Shown: positions 1 through 13,301, numbered from the stretch's first letter. The stretch is 64,000 nt of DNA from Ligustrum vulgare (GCA_963555705.1 OY743172.1:17731446-17795445), one strand, 5' to 3'. Notes: a model not told the origin generated them from the sequence alone. Numbers and translations: made by a program.

Positions 1-139
1 CCTTAGTGACGCGAAGGATTTGCAATGCTTTTGACACACACCACATTGAGGCTGGTGAACTGAGTGATACGAGATTTTCATATGTGCAACAAGATGCTCC
101 TTTTTCTTATACTGCTTGAAACATGCTGCACACTTATGC
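1..139 (-). CDS. C2H2 zinc-finger exon of a partial gene (plant exonuclease-domain family)
   Basis: Reading the minus strand from 139 down to 1 gives an open frame with two zinc-finger-like units. The first has the spacing C-x2-C-x12-H-x5-H. The second begins CGVCQKHCKSF and runs off the window edge. An acceptor (TTTCAG) ends at position 140, so this is an internal or second exon with its 5' exon at higher coordinates. The pattern HKCAACFKQYKKKEHL followed by SYHSVHQPQCGVCQK resembles the N-terminal zinc fingers of plant proteins that continue into a DEDD-type RNA exonuclease domain (ISG20/REX4-like), which would lie outside the window. I did not find the first coding exon; it may be separated by an intron carrying the repeats of 0.4-5 kb. 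The family name is from memory; the exon itself is clear. Confidence 0.65.
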
Positions 140-427
140 CTGAAATCAGTCACAAATTACACACCACTCACGGTAACATAGGGGTCTTATCCTAATATTA
201 GAATATGATAAAATTAAGCCGTCAAAGAAAAGTGTGGGTTGATTTTGTAATGCACAGTGTCAACTAATATATTATAAATTCGTAAACAGTATGTAACGAA
301 TTACTCTGAATGAAGATAGCCAATCAGCATAATGTCACAAAGCTTAAATTGATCATAAACAGGAAGTACAAGATAACCTAGCACATCGTAGATCAAATAA
401 CATTAAATACTATGGTACATTGTTAGT

Positions 428-429
428 CT

Positions 430-518
<89 letters not shown>
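428..518. repeat. Compound TG/AG microsatellite
   Basis: About 13 TG units run directly into about 32 AG units without interruption. This is a likely polymorphic marker. It lies between the partial zinc-finger exon and the first LTR-like block. Confidence 0.95.
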
Positions 519-522
<4 letters not shown>

Positions 523-792
523 TACTCTTTATGTTATAATAATTGAGTATCACCTGTATAATAAGAAAGGCATAAAAGGGATCTTTGCATTTAAACTAAG
601 ATGAACATCTTCTAAGAAGTCGTCCAAAAATCTCTACTGGTTTGACTACACTCAACTCTCAAAATAAGCAAAGAGATAAAAAAAAAGTGTATGGAATCTC
701 TAAATTTGTCCACTTTTAAACCTCTCATATTTCTCACTTTCCAAATCTTCCTTAGCAACTACTTCAAAACTAATTTGATCTTCCAGCTTTAT

Positions 793-1321
793 TGTAACGA
801 TCCAGCCTATGAATAAGTTGTTAAGTTACGTATTGTTCACTTTAGGAGTGCTTAAGGCCATCTAACCCTCATAACTTTATGTCTTGTCCTCGGGAATCGA
901 ACACAAACATCTGTCTTATGGGAGTCTTAAGTTGAAAATTGTTATCAATTGAGATTGAATGTTGGATCTATTTTCGCCTCATGAATTTCTATCTAGTCCT
1001 GAAAATTCAAACTCGAGGCATTTACCTTACGAGAGGCTTAAGTTGAATACGGGTCCAATGAGCTCACTTTTTTTTATAACTCGCTCTCTATGTCAAGCCG
1101 CTAAATTATGTTTTGTCTATTTTTGGAGAGCCTGAACATTTCTTACCCCTCTCGAATCTCTGGCGCGTTCCTAGGATTGAGCCCAAGACCCCATATGTCT
1201 TATGAGGGACTTAAGTCGAATCCTGAGGACATAAATTTGTGAAGGATAAGATGAGTCCAGACTTTCCCAGAGTAGACAAAACGTAAGTTAACGGCTTGAG
1301 AACAGTGACGGTGTCGTTACA
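793..1321. mobile_element. Probable solo LTR, TGTAACGA...TCGTTACA
   Basis: The block starts TGTAACGA and ends TCGTTACA, an 8-bp perfect terminal inversion with TG...CA ends. Inside, a phrase close to CTTAAGTTGAA recurs three times (near 930, 1030 and 1210). The flanking pentamers (TTTAT and TATTC) do not match, so either the target duplication has decayed or the limits are slightly wrong. It has no coding capacity. Confidence 0.5.
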
Positions 1322-1839
1322 TATTCATTCCAAACTAATGATAACCAATTAATATGCTTCTATAATGGCAGGTTAAAAGAGTTACTAAGTATGCAAACAC
1401 TAGTAAATGCAACAATCTGATTGTATTAATTATAATGAACACCTTGCAAAACAGTAGACAAATTACAAGTACAACCAGCCAAGTCAAAATGCAAGGCATA
1501 TAGCTACTTGTAAACCTCCGGACCATATTAAAATTCATTGCTGCAAAAAGTAATATTATGGGCAAGGTTCTAAATTGCGTAATGCGCGACGAGGCGACGC
1601 ATCTCGCCTAAGCGCGCTCAATTCACTGTGGAAGTTTACCTTGCTGTTGTTATTGCGGTTTTCGCTTTCGCATAATCCACACTGGATTCCATGGCGTTTT
1701 GAGCTGAATTATCCGTAGACAAGGAACAATAGGATTATAGAGAGGTGGAATAATAGTAGATTATATTTGGGGATAAAGGCTAGGGTTTCTAGGATTATGC
1801 TTGGGTAATTCACTGGCATATGGATAGGTTAATTGCACC
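1322..1839. other. Non-coding stretch, no gene seen
   Basis: AT-rich sequence with no supportable ORF. One GC-richer patch (about 1570-1690) contains several GCG/CGC words but shows no recognisable domain. It may be intron of the zinc-finger gene. Confidence 0.4.
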
Positions 1840-2809
1840 TAGGGGTGGACAAACAAAATAATCGAATCAGATCAGACTAAATCAGAGTCAAATCAAATCA
1901 AGCGATTTGGTTCAGTTCTACGTAAAAAAAAATAATGATTTGATTCTTAGAATTAAGAATCATTTGATTTCGGTTCTGGTTCTGGTTCTCTTTCCAGAAC
2001 CAGAACCAAGAATCAAACTTAATTTTTATAAATATATATATTTTTTTACAAATTAGTGGATATTTATCTCACCAAAAAATTCAAATATGAAATTATAAAT
2101 GTAAAATGTACAAAAATGTTATTTACTATACATTTAATCTTATTTCCTATTAAATAAAGATTTTAAATTAAAATCTAATTGTAATTGTAATTCATTTTTC
2201 TTCTTTTCAATTATAGAAACGCATTCACACTGCTTTACATGCACTCCTATAACACAGCAATCGTTGCACTCCTTAGTCACCATCGACGGCATTGATGTTT
2301 ATTTTTTAAATTTTATGTATATATAAACTTCGGCCCAATTCATCAATTTTTAAGAGTTAACTCAAACTTAAATTGCAAATTCCATCCCTAACTCACACGG
2401 TGTCACAGTAGAATGAGACTCGGAACTTCATTGTAATCTATAACTGTAAGTCTAAACAGAATTTATGTTTGATTCTATAAGTTTCAACGGGTCGGCGAGC
2501 TTCCTTCAGGCAAGTTTCTTAATCTTTGACTCATAATAACATGTTACTTTTTCTAAATTTTTGTTTTGTTAACTAAAAATTTCATTTTTTATTTAGTAAT
2601 GATGTAGATAGATTCTAATGAAGAAGTGGATATAAAAATGTTTTAATTTGCATTTATTATTTAAAATTCAAGTAATGGTCCTAAAACCAAACCAGAATCG
2701 AGTGGTTTGGTTCTGGTTTGGTTCCATATCTTTAAAAAAATCAATTGGTTCCATTAATAAAAAATCATCGATTTATGAAAAGAACCAAACCGAACCACAT
2801 CTACCCCTA
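1840..2809. mobile_element. Non-autonomous hAT-type element, 970 bp
   Basis: The ends are TAGGGGTGG and the complementary CTACCCCTA. They are flanked by 8-bp near-direct repeats ATTGCACC and GTTGCACC (7 of 8 match), the target size of hAT transposons. The subterminal regions are packed with GGTTCTGGTT-type words and their complements, so the two ends can fold on each other and the left end has its own hairpin around 1940-2010. There is no transposase; the longest ORF has low complexity and is not a gene. Confidence 0.7.
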
Positions 2810-3593
2810 GTTGCACCTCTTTTTGTAAAACTTCCACAATCTCTTTTTAATTATAAACATTTCTTTAAATCACTTTTCGATTATATATTTTATTTCGAAA
2901 ATGATATTTTATTTTTTTATATAAACAAAATAACTTTTACCATAAGAAAATTGAACGCGCAAAATGCTATCGTGTGAATGATACTTGTTCCATTTTACGG
3001 AAAACTACATACAAGTATCGGTTCCATGAAAATTGTCCAATTTTAGGTGAACATTTGTTCTTTTGTGTCTACTAGGATAAAGTTTGTAGCATCTTATATT
3101 CAATGTGGCTAAAATTACACGTTCAATTCTTTTAGGCTCCAACTCCAAATTTCCGAAGTCCAAATTTCCAAACTATTAAGTTAGTAGTATTAGCAAGGAC
3201 TTAGTTAATGTAAATAAATGATTTGAGTTTATAGATTTATTAAGAAAAAAATGGATGCATACTATATATACCATAATTTAAGGGCACACATTTAAGGTTC
3301 GTCTCACCTTCCAAAAACTCAATGTAAGGCCTTTGTCAAATTTCGCTCACACTCAACGCACATCCCGTTAACATCCCTAACCTGTAACCCATGTGAACGG
3401 TGGCATAATTGGTCATTTTTTAACAAGACTAATTTGCACTAAAATTTAATTAGGAAAAATTGCAGGTAGGTCTTTAACTTAAATAACGCATATCAAAAGA
3501 AAAAACGAAACACATAACACCAAGATTTGGCAAAAAAATTTGCCTACTTCTAAGGGTCTCAAGGATCATCCCAAAATTATTATGAACACAATC
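2810..3593. other. AT-rich non-coding stretch
   Basis: No gene, RNA or repeat could be supported. It lies between the hAT-type element and the solo LTR that starts at 3594. Confidence 0.4.
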
Positions 3594-5041
3594 TGATAAG
3601 TGTGATATTTACGTTTATTTTATGTACTTATATCCTTGAATAAGCAATAATGTGATTCTATATAAGTATTATTAATGCATTTTATGTTTTATATTGTATA
3701 GGATCATAAAAGAAGAAAAAAGGACCAAAATGCACTCAAAACTGAAGTTTGGGGACTTAGGCGCAAATAAAGTTACGGTCGTAAGGTAGCACAGTCACGA
3801 CCGTAAGAGTGTTAACTGTGTTAAGAGAAATCAGCAGAAACACGTTTACGGCCGTAAACGTTTACGGCCGTAAAGGAGAATTTACGGCCGTAACCTTCAA
3901 ATGGTGAAAAATGAGCATAAACCATGTTACGGTCGTAAAGGAAAACTTACGGTCGTAACTTCAAATTTTGAGAAATATGCAGAAACTCATTTACTGTCGT
4001 AAAAGAAATGTTACGATCGTAACTCTCCAGTCAACAATTTTCATATTTTAATTCTTTCCATAATTTTGAGATTTCTTGAGCCTAAAGCTAGGACACGAAA
4101 TTAAGGCTATAAAAAGGGGTTCTCATGACAGAAAAAATGGTGAAATAATTATAAAAAGATGAGCGGCTTGCTTGGAGCGTGGAAGAGAAATAAATCTGGA
4201 GAAGAAGATGAATGAGATGCAAAATTCTGGGCTTTTCACCATGACTATGCGCGGCTAAGCTTCCATACCTAGTTCGAAGGGGAAGTTGTATTTCATATCA
4301 ATTTGTTTATTGCTTTTCCAAACTAGTAACGTAGTTTTAAATTCTTTACTTTGATTTGTTGGATTTTTATGCGTTTTTAATTCAATCAATGCAATTCTTT
4401 ATTTGATTAAGGCATTATCATTTAATTTGTTGTATTGAGATTTGCTATTTTGAATGATTGGATCCGTAATTGTCTTGTTGTTCAAATCATAGTAGCAAGT
4501 GGAAATTTAATAATTTTCATAGAGAATTCCAACTTAGGTTAATTGTCACGAGCTTGTGTGATTGATAATCTAATTCACCATAATTCTTCTTAACCACTAT
4601 ATAGTTGTTGTCTTAAATCTAAAGAGCTTGTTTTAGGTTATTCAATGGCTAATGTTTGATTAGAGAGCTTATTCTAATTAAATACAACTAAGGGAGAATA
4701 GGAATAGTTAGAGCTTATTAACTATTTACGGGTGATAAATCAAAGAAGAAATTGAACTCGCGTTACTTGGGAAGTGATAACATTGTGATATAATACAACT
4801 GAACCTGAGAACTAGGACTCGTCAACATTTGATATTTATTCCAACCATTTTAATTGCTTTATTTTATTAGTTAAATCATTTACAAACAACTCAAAACAAA
4901 ACTCCCCTTTACGATTCTAATTAACATGACACTAAGTTAGTTCTCGTTCTTTGTGGGATCGACCATTGCTTCCATTGCTACATTCTTAGTAATAGCGAAT
5001 AAGAAATTTATTTATTATTTTGGTGCATCACGACACGATCA
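3594..5041 (+). mobile_element. Solo LTR (Ty3/gypsy-type) with TTACGGCCGTAA palindromes
   Basis: The block begins TGATAAGTGTG and ends GACACGATCA, giving TG...CA ends. The flanks are CAATC and CAATG (4 of 5 match), consistent with an eroded 5-bp target duplication. Near its 3' end it holds the phrase TTTGTGGGATCGACC, which recalls LTR ends of plant Athila/Tat-type gypsy elements. Between about 3770 and 4025 it contains nine copies of a 12-bp palindrome of the form TTACGGCCGTAA. No internal retroelement genes remain, so I call it a solo LTR. Confidence 0.65.
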
Positions 5042-6045
5042 CAATGCTTGCTTTAAGAGAGAACCAACATACAAGAAACAGAATCAAATTTAAAGATTTT
5101 ATTCACATATCTGTAAGATCTCTTAAAATCGTACTATCAACCCTAATCTATATATACAACCCAAATATCTCACAATCTACAAACAGACCACAGGAATAAA
5201 ACTGTAGTACAATACCTTTACAAGGTACAATCTAAGGTTGTAACTTAGAAATCAGAAAGACAATCAAAGAAGAAAAGAGGAAGAAAACCTAGACGATTTT
5301 CAGAGGCAAAGACTCATCTGACCTAAGAAGAATACCAGCCGTTTATCAAGATGGAATGTCTCGATCACATGTAAACAAACGCATTCCGTATGCAATACAG
5401 ATGGGCAACAGGAGGTTGCCACTTGGCCTTCCGGTCCAGCTTGGCAAAAGTTACAAACAAAGGGTTGGACAAAGTGAAGCCAGGGAAACACGTTTTTCCT
5501 TCAAATCTATTTTATTATCTTTATCAAAAGATAATAAAATAAAATAGTATTATTATTAAAATATGAACAATACAATACGTGCTCATTCAAATTTCTTTAA
5601 AGAACAATATTTGATATTTATAAGCTAAGTCCACAAGTACATGACCCTAAGTACTCATCCAAAGTTGATCCCGAGCACAACCCATTTTACACCTAACCTT
5701 TCCGGAACATACTTTCAACAAAATTCAGTTCAACTAGAAATCAGCCTGTCAAGGGTTCGTGTAGTCATTTTTTGGCACAGAGAGAGTGAGAGAGAGAGAG
5801 AGTGATTAATTTGTTTAAAGTTGGTCCCTCAGAACAAACAATACACAAATTCATAACAGAACAGCAAATCGACTCACTCCGTTAGTCTTTAATATTACAA
5901 AAATGAAAAAAAAAAAAAAAGTACACGAGACTGAACCATTAACTTTACATGGTGTCGTAGGGAAGCTGCAGCTCGAAAAATGTTTCACTAATAACCCTAA
6001 AGAAGGAACTAAGCTATTTTCTTTCTTCCTTGGTAACAAGTCCTT
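5042..6045. other. Spacer and BPM 3' flank
   Basis: This is downstream of the BPM stop codon on the minus strand. It contains a short AT hairpin near 5507-5548 (CTATTTTATTATC... and its complement), a GA microsatellite near 5780-5805, and a run of 15 A on the plus strand near 5910. The last region may include the BPM 3' UTR. No further gene is supported. Confidence 0.45.
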
Positions 6046-9000
6046 CTATAGTCTTTGCTTCACACGTCGACCATTCACATCACTTCCATCCATCTTACCT
6101 TCATTTCCATGCTTTCCAATGGCCATCGAGTGTTCAGTGATCCTGGCAACGTACTCTAACAATTCAGTTAGGACGCGAGGACAGCTTTCTTTCAAATACT
6201 CAAAACCATCCGTCTGCATAACAGCTGTCTCATAAAAAAAAGTGTCAATTTGTCAGTCATAATTCATGTGATATAAAACAGTGAAAGCTGATTTGTCTCT
6301 CGCTGTTCTCAATAAATAAAAAAGCAAATTGTTTATAGATATAACTAGAGCTTTAACAAAAATTATTCGTGTGACAGCATAGGACTTCTTGTATAGCAAT
6401 ACTTTTAAGGCGCCAATAGCTAAATGAAAATGAATACCCTATGAAATGGTTAATTTAACATGTGAGTCAGACTTGCACAGTACTCAAGTTCCTTTGTTTT
6501 CCTGGGACTCATCAGGCAGAAGGCATTGGTTGTGCCGGCATAAGGCAATATTTCTGCATTTTTTATGATGGCGCCTTAGGAAAAAACGTGGAAGTACGTA
6601 CTATCTTCTTATCCTCAAACTGCTGCATATTTTTGGGTCATCTAATATGATTCTCTTCCATTCTCCTTCCAACTCAAAATGATATGAAGAAAATCGGGAA
6701 CAGGATGTGAAAGATAAGCAGCAAGCAGCTCCTAGTATTCTCTTCCCCTTCCCAATCCCAATCCCTCCAAACAAGCGACTAGTCACCTCATTTCTCAATT
6801 CCCCTAGTTACCCTCAAAGGAGGGAAACAATTTCCTGTGTCTAAACTATGTGTAGAAAACAAGGTCGTGCCAGAACTAACCTAACCATCCTAGCACCCCG
6901 ATAAGAAAACATACATGATAAAATGTAATATAAGTTGCAACCAAGGTTGTCCAACCTTAATTTTAAATCGAATTGGTGAAGGCGTCTTGTAGATTGAATA
7001 AAAGATTGTAAGTTCTATTAAATAACAATTATTTCAAATACAAAAATGTAGATAATATTCTTAATAACAATTAAAACTAATTAAAATCAAACAATAAAGC
7101 CAATGCTGCAACTACTTTTTAAAGGTCCAAAATTGAATTCTAAATGCAAAGAAGGCTAAATAAATCCAAAGAAGTGAAAAATTCATTAAGTGTTGAACCA
7201 AAACCCATAATCAAAGTACACTTCCATTTCAATTTAATTTTAAAATCAAAGGTATAACTATAGTTAGATTTTTAAGTGACAAACATATGAACACCAATCA
7301 CCATGGATGTCTACACAAGTTACACCCAACAACAAAACTAGTTAACAATCACAACACTATGAAACCAGAGTCAACAAGACAACTAGAAATTCAACCCGAG
7401 AAAGGAAAAAGCAATATAAATATAGATTTAAAAGCAAAACGATATTAAGCCATCTTAAAACTGATCAAAAGATAAGGTAGAACAAAAGGGTTTAAAAATA
7501 CCACAATTTCCAAGAGGTGATAAGAGAAGGCAACTAAAAGAATCTAGATTAGGGATTCTAATATTTGCCATTTTGTTTTGCATTTTTTTTTCCAAGTAAT
7601 AAAATGAAACTCAGAAAGTATCCAACAAGCCAACATTACCTACTTAACTCATAAAAATAAAGATTAAAAGCCCATAATGATAAAATAATGTAGGGATCAT
7701 CAGGATAACTAGGATCCAGCAACGAGATCAAATCATTTTTATCATTTTAAGATTGTCAAATCATAGTATGAATGGCAATGGGGCGGGTTAGGGCCGCCCC
7801 GCCCCGGACCCAAAAACACCCAACCCCGCCCCGCTACCCGCGAAGTCGCGGGTCGGGGCGGGGCGGGGCGACCTCCCGCCCCGCTAAGGACTCGAAATAT
7901 TATTATTTTTTTTTTTATTATTTTTTTTTTATATTTTAAATAAATAAATTGGTAATGAAATTTTACGTGAAAAATTTAGGCGTTGAACTAGTTAGAGTTT
8001 TTAAGTTTGAACTTTAAAAATAATATGTATATACTTGAAGAAAAAAATCAATAAACAATATAATGGTATAGTTGTTGTATATTCTCATATCCCTAAATTC
8101 CACCAATGTTCAATTCTCCTGAACTTCATCAAATTTATTTTAGTTTCACGTTTCATTATTTTAAAAAAAAAAAGTTACCGGATCACGGGGCGGGGCGGGG
8201 CGGGGCGGGGCGGGCCCGCCCTGAACCCGCCCCGCGGATCCGACGGGGCGGGTCATTTCGGGTTCTTCGGGTTTTTTTGCCATCCCTAAATCATAGGATC
8301 TTAAGATCTAGGATTAGGAGTTTAAATGCCATGGTTAATTCATTAACCCAACCCAGCTCTTCAACAAAAACACCACCACCATCAGCCAATGGATCCCTTG
8401 GGTTATTCTTGGAAGACTAACCATAAACAAGACATGCATTTCAAGCATAAGAATAAGAAACAGATTAGAATTTTGATATTCTTCATTCTCATTCTATAAT
8501 TACAAGTTCTTCCCACACCTTGTTGTACGGTAACTTATTCACTAGAGATTTTATGTTCGCATTTAGTTTTTTGCATTATAGACAGACTACACATTATTAA
8601 ATGTTGAGATATATTGGAATCTTCTTCTCTCTTTCTCCCTCTTATTCTTCTATTTTCTTCTCTCAATTCTTACCTTTCTTCTTCAGTTTCCATATGATAC
8701 AACTTCTTGTTCTCTTATCTTATACTTGAATGTGTCTAGCAAACAACAAAACCTACCAAACTAACCGGAAGAAATATTACCTAGTCTACGAGAAGTAACT
8801 TTTGAACAAAAATAAAAATTCTAATCTATTTCTTATTGCTTTGCCTAAAATGCATGTTCACTTTATGGCAGATTTTCCCAAAAAATAGCATTAGAAAAAA
8901 CAACCTCATGTGCTAGCCATGCTATGATTTGATGCCTCTTTTTGTACGTATGTCCTTAGCTAGGAGAAACTGTATACAGTGTTGCATGATTTTTAAATTG

Positions 9001-12000
9001 GGGAAATCTTATCCTACTATGTCATTTGGGTTATAAAGGCATTCAAATTCTGCATTTTCTTAAAAACATTAGTAGACCAACACAACTATTAAAAAGATCC
9101 AAAGAAACATTGCTCAGTATCTTAGAAGCGCATCATAGGCAAACCATAAAATCTGATGATCCTGCTATCTCAATTGCAATTCTTTAAAATTCATCCTCAA
9201 GGCATAATAATATGTTGTTTTGGGGGGGGGGGGGGGGGTGTTGTTGAAGGATCCTAGAAATGGCTTATGATCATTCGTCAAATCATAGGACCTCCAAGTG
9301 ATCCTAACTCCTAAGTAAGGTTGTATAAATCCATTGTCTAGACTTATATCATAGGTTCATAAAACCTTAAGATCTAGATCGTGAGTTTAATATAACTGGA
9401 GGTTAGATGGCAGTGTCAAGTGCCAACCGCAATATGGCAATGATTCTTAGGTACGTGAAATTCTTCTTAAATATCTGACAGATAACTAAATAAAATAAGA
9501 TTTTGATTAAAGGAAACATGTAAAACTAATTAAGTGGATGGAACTCTGTTCCTTAACAGACTCCAGTTAATTGGTAAAGCATGTAGGTACCAGTACGTAT
9601 AACAAGGTTGAAAACTGAAACATAGACAAGTTTTACCTCTAAGATTTTCAGGCAATGCAACAAATTTAAGACACGCAGATTTCAGCTGGAAACAATGATG
9701 CTGCTCTGCCAATGCCAGCGTATTTGCAACAGTATTTATAGCAACATCCTCGCAAAGATTAGCCTCACAAAGCAACCGGAGCCTATCTAAACCATACCGA
9801 TCACCAGCTGCAAGCAGATGCTGAGCCATCATGGTTGAAGCCCATTTTGAGTTCATACCAGTAAGTTCTTCCATGTCAGGTAGCACATCCCAGTATATAA
9901 AATGAAGTAGGGCCTACAAGACGTGTGACGAGTAATGAATCAAAATTTAAATGTCAACTGGAGGGAAAATTCTTTAACAAACAGTTTTAAACAGATTGAA
10001 TCAAACAGGTCACCTCCCAATCCGACATTTCAAGTATTGCTAAAAGTTGATAAATTGCACAAAGTATCCTTTGTTTAAATATGCAATTCAAATTAAGGCA
10101 GGATGAGCTGGTAGATGCTCTCCGATGGCCAAGAGTGAGACACTAGAAAAAATTGGATACATGCACAAAAGAGACCCCTGTTTGATTATAATTAAAATCT
10201 GATTCTAATTTCAAATCAAAGTCAACAATTAATTTCAACCACATATTTTATGGGACACGCAACTTTTCAATCACACATCTCATCAACTTTTATCAAAATT
10301 TACTAAAAATCTAATTTTAATCTATACCAAACAGGGGCCTAATTGATAAAATACAAACCAAATGTCACGTATGTAAAACTTCATAAACTAGGCACAATAA
10401 TGCTGCTCAGTTTGTGCATGTTTACCTCTCTTGAAACACTTGAATTTTTCAATTTACTGGTCATTATCCATTATTGAGAAATTTCTTGATTTATTTACCG
10501 ATACCCAATAGAGAATTTTCAGTAGCTTAGTCAAATAAACCCAAACCGACGAGAAGAAACCAGACCCAAACAATATCAAGTAATCTTCAAATATTAAGTG
10601 GATCCACAAATCAGTAAAATCACATCATCTTAGTGCTTGTTTGGCTAAGCATTTAAGTGCTTAGAGGCAGTGGGTTCCAAAGAATGTCTAATTAAATAGT
10701 AGACAAAAGTTGCGGGGTATAATGTTTAACCAACTTATGAACACTTGAAGTTTGCCAAACATGCAATTAGCTGCCATTTACATTGCTACAGATAGATGAC
10801 TAGTTTCCTTTTCAATAGAAAAATAAGCCTTTCCTCAGTTAAATTGGCTTATTGCAACACAATAGATCAAATACCTCTGCCATGATAACCTTCTTTTCTT
10901 TTCTTATCCCGTTTTGGTTCGACATAGCGAGCCACACAGCTAGAGACTTTTGAACCCTAAGCAAAACAATAACAAATTCAATGCAAAAAACCATTGAACT
11001 TTGCTAGTCATTCTGAAGCACAATACTATTTGGCCTCATATTTCTGTAAACAATATTTACCAGATTTTTGCTACCCTCAAATACATATTAGCCTAGGAAA
11101 ATGACAGACTGCATAAATGATACAAGTGCAAAAAGTGTTAGTTCGCAAAAAGGATGAATACTAAATAGCGGATAGAAATATCAAATATTAAAAATAAATC
11201 ATCATCATAAGCCATGGTATAATATAACAAGCATGCAAAAAAATTCCACAAATAGTATAAATATCTTATTAACTGTGATTACATAGAAGGGAAGAGTTGA
11301 ACAAGACCTTAAAAACGGGTGCCTCCATATCTTCTATTTTTATACACTGCATATTTTGATCCTTCATGGGACCATATAATTGAGCTCGAAATACAGGTGA
11401 ACGAGCAGCAAGTACCAATTTGTGAGCAGGAAAAACTTCTCCATCAACTTCAAAATTCACATCAGTTCCTTTTCCACTTTCCAGCAGCTGCCCGAAATGT
11501 TGACCAATGTCAGATGGTGGTACTGGTATAGAGTAGATCTTAGGTCCCTCTGTGTTAGACCTAACAACACCAACACAGCAACGTACTTGAAGGCAATCAT
11601 CCTTCAGGTAGTGTGATCCTTCCAAAGTAGATCTTTTGAAGAAACGCTTATAACCCCTGCAGTGTCCGAAATGACAGCATTTATATTATACCAATAATTT
11701 TCCCTTAAAAGTTCACTGCTATTGCATGCTGAAGGACATGAATACGAAGAGCATAAATCTAGAAAGATAACTCACAAGAAAATTTACACAAAAACTAGAA
11801 TCAGAAACAAAACTCTGCCAAGCCCACATAACTCACACAGAAACATAGCTCTGTTCTTTTTCCAGTGACCCCAAGAAGAATACATGAATAAAGAGAGAAA
11901 ATATCATAAGAACCAAAGCAAAGCATAGTATCGTTTACACAATACCTAATAATTTTTTGTCATATCCGTAGAAGTGTGGCCTACCAACTCAGTCAAGTAT

Positions 12001-13301
12001 CATCTTCAAGGAATATGGAACATATTTGCAAGCACATCAAATTACGATTTCGGTACCCACTGTTGTATTTACATTGTTTTTTAAAGTAACATGAAAACAT
12101 AACTTCTAGATTTTTTTTTCGAGAAAACAGCATTTAACAAGAAACCTACGAACTTTTTGTCATTTTCCTTTCCTTTCCTTTACCTAAATCCCTTACCAAC
12201 ACCAGTGATGTGTGTGCATTCCATGTAGAAACTGGATGTTTGGAGACTTAATTCTTTACCGTTCTTGGAAAGACATTCCCATTTTGTGTGTCTATTATAG
12301 ACGAAGGAGGAAGTTAAGACAGCAGGGAAAAAAAAAACTTATCATTCAAATATCCAAATTGCATGGGAAAATGACAGGAAAAGAGACATATATAGGGTGT
12401 ATATTCATCTAGATCCAGTATAAATAAAAGAAAAAGGGAATTATTTCTTAACACACCTTGCTGAAAAATGGCGTGAACCAAACAAATCTATATAAGATGA
12501 ACTCCAAGACAATCTATATGAAATTCGTTAGCAGAACATCTTAACCACCAAAGAAAAAGTTACGAGGGAAAAAAAAAATGGTAATAATTTACAGCACGTA
12601 CCATAATATCCAGTCAATCCATTTACTTTCATTAAACTATTCCAGTTGTATCATTCATATACCATAATTAATCATCCAGTCAATTATTTCCTTTCAGAAA
12701 CTATTTAAGAATTTGTATCGTACATATGTTAAAAAATGAGCTGAAGTTAAAGAGATTTGGCACAGGTTAAACAACTACTTTAACTTAAGATACAATCATA
12801 CAAATATTATATACATCAAGAAAAAGGCAAAACCAGGTATAAAAATACAAGGAAAGAGGTGACAGAATAAATGACAACTCACCACATGCTGCCTCTGTAT
12901 TTAAGAGTATACGGCCCACTCTCCAGCGCCCTACCAAAATGGCTATGCACCTTATGCCTCTCACCCCCACTTTGATCCATAAGCGTTAACTCGAAAAGAG
13001 CTCTCACGTCCGTGCCCTCGCTTGCTAGGGCAATAAAAAGCGAAACATATGTCGCGTTGTCCTCCAAACTCTTCCCGTCAGGATAGAAATAGATAGCCCA
13101 CGAGTACCCACCGACCATAAAAGTGTCGGACGCTATATACTTTCCTATCCCAATTCCCTTGGACAACGAATAACCCGTAATCTTGAAATCGTGAGACCCA
13201 TCCACCGTCTCCGTTATAGACGTCGACGTTGTCACTGCGGGCGCCGACGGAGAGGCCGTCGACGACGAGGGTTTGGCGGTCTCCTTATAAATCCTTCCCA
13301 T
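6046..13301 (-). CDS. BTB/POZ-MATH (BPM-type) CUL3 substrate adaptor, 4 exons, 407 aa
   Basis: BPM proteins bind Cullin-3 through the BTB domain and recruit targets through the MATH domain for ubiquitination; known plant targets include ERF/AP2, HB6 and MYB factors. Four minus-strand exons join in frame: 13301-12883, 11656-11308, 9913-9637 and 6224-6046, with GT...AG introns. They total 1224 nt including the TAG stop, so 407 aa, matching the usual BPM length. The MATH domain (roughly residues 28-155) includes [18 protein letters not shown] and [19 protein letters not shown]. The BTB domain starts near residue 195 ([20 protein letters not shown]). A BACK-like tail follows ([17 protein letters not shown]), and the C-terminus is [15 protein letters not shown] chose the ATG at 13301 because family members begin MGR; an in-frame GTG lies two codons upstream. 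Donor 2 (AAG|GTCTTG) is weak but fits the family join. Intron 3 is 3.4 kb and holds a hAT element. Confidence 0.92.
7767..8287. mobile_element. Non-autonomous hAT-type element with GC-rich ends, in BPM intron 3
   Basis: A 9-bp perfect direct repeat AAATCATAG flanks the element (7758-7766 and 8288-8296); the hAT-typical 8 bp lie within it. The ends are imperfect inverted repeats around ATGGCAA (left TATGAATGGCAA, right TTGCCATCCCT). Both arms (about 7780-7885 and 8185-8255) are built from repeated GGGGC/GCCCC words and are almost pure G+C, while the centre is almost pure A+T. No transposase is encoded. Confidence 0.8.
9222..9238. repeat. Uninterrupted run of 17 G
   Basis: A pure G homopolymer in BPM intron 3. 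In the BPM sense strand it is C17. It could be a real slippage-prone tract or an assembly length estimate. Confidence 0.9.
10172..10339. mobile_element. Short MITE in BPM intron 2
   Basis: The left end GACCCCTGTTTGATTATA and the right end TATACCAAACAGGGGCC are inverted repeats over about 14 bp with a few mismatches. The interior is AT-rich. I could not fix the target duplication, so the superfamily (hAT or PIF/Harbinger) is open. Confidence 0.5.

Noticed and set aside
2648..2977. 109-aa plus-strand ORF
   Set aside because: It overlaps the right end of the hAT-type element and consists of its subterminal repeats plus AT-rich flank.
5300..5547. 63-aa ORFs on both strands
   Set aside because: They are mutual shadows without domain or splice context linking them to the zinc-finger exon.
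10632..10767. Possible second MITE in BPM intron 2 (GTGCTTGTTTGGC and GCCAAACATGCAAT)
   Set aside because: The inverted ends match only over about 8-9 bp without gaps and no target duplication is visible.
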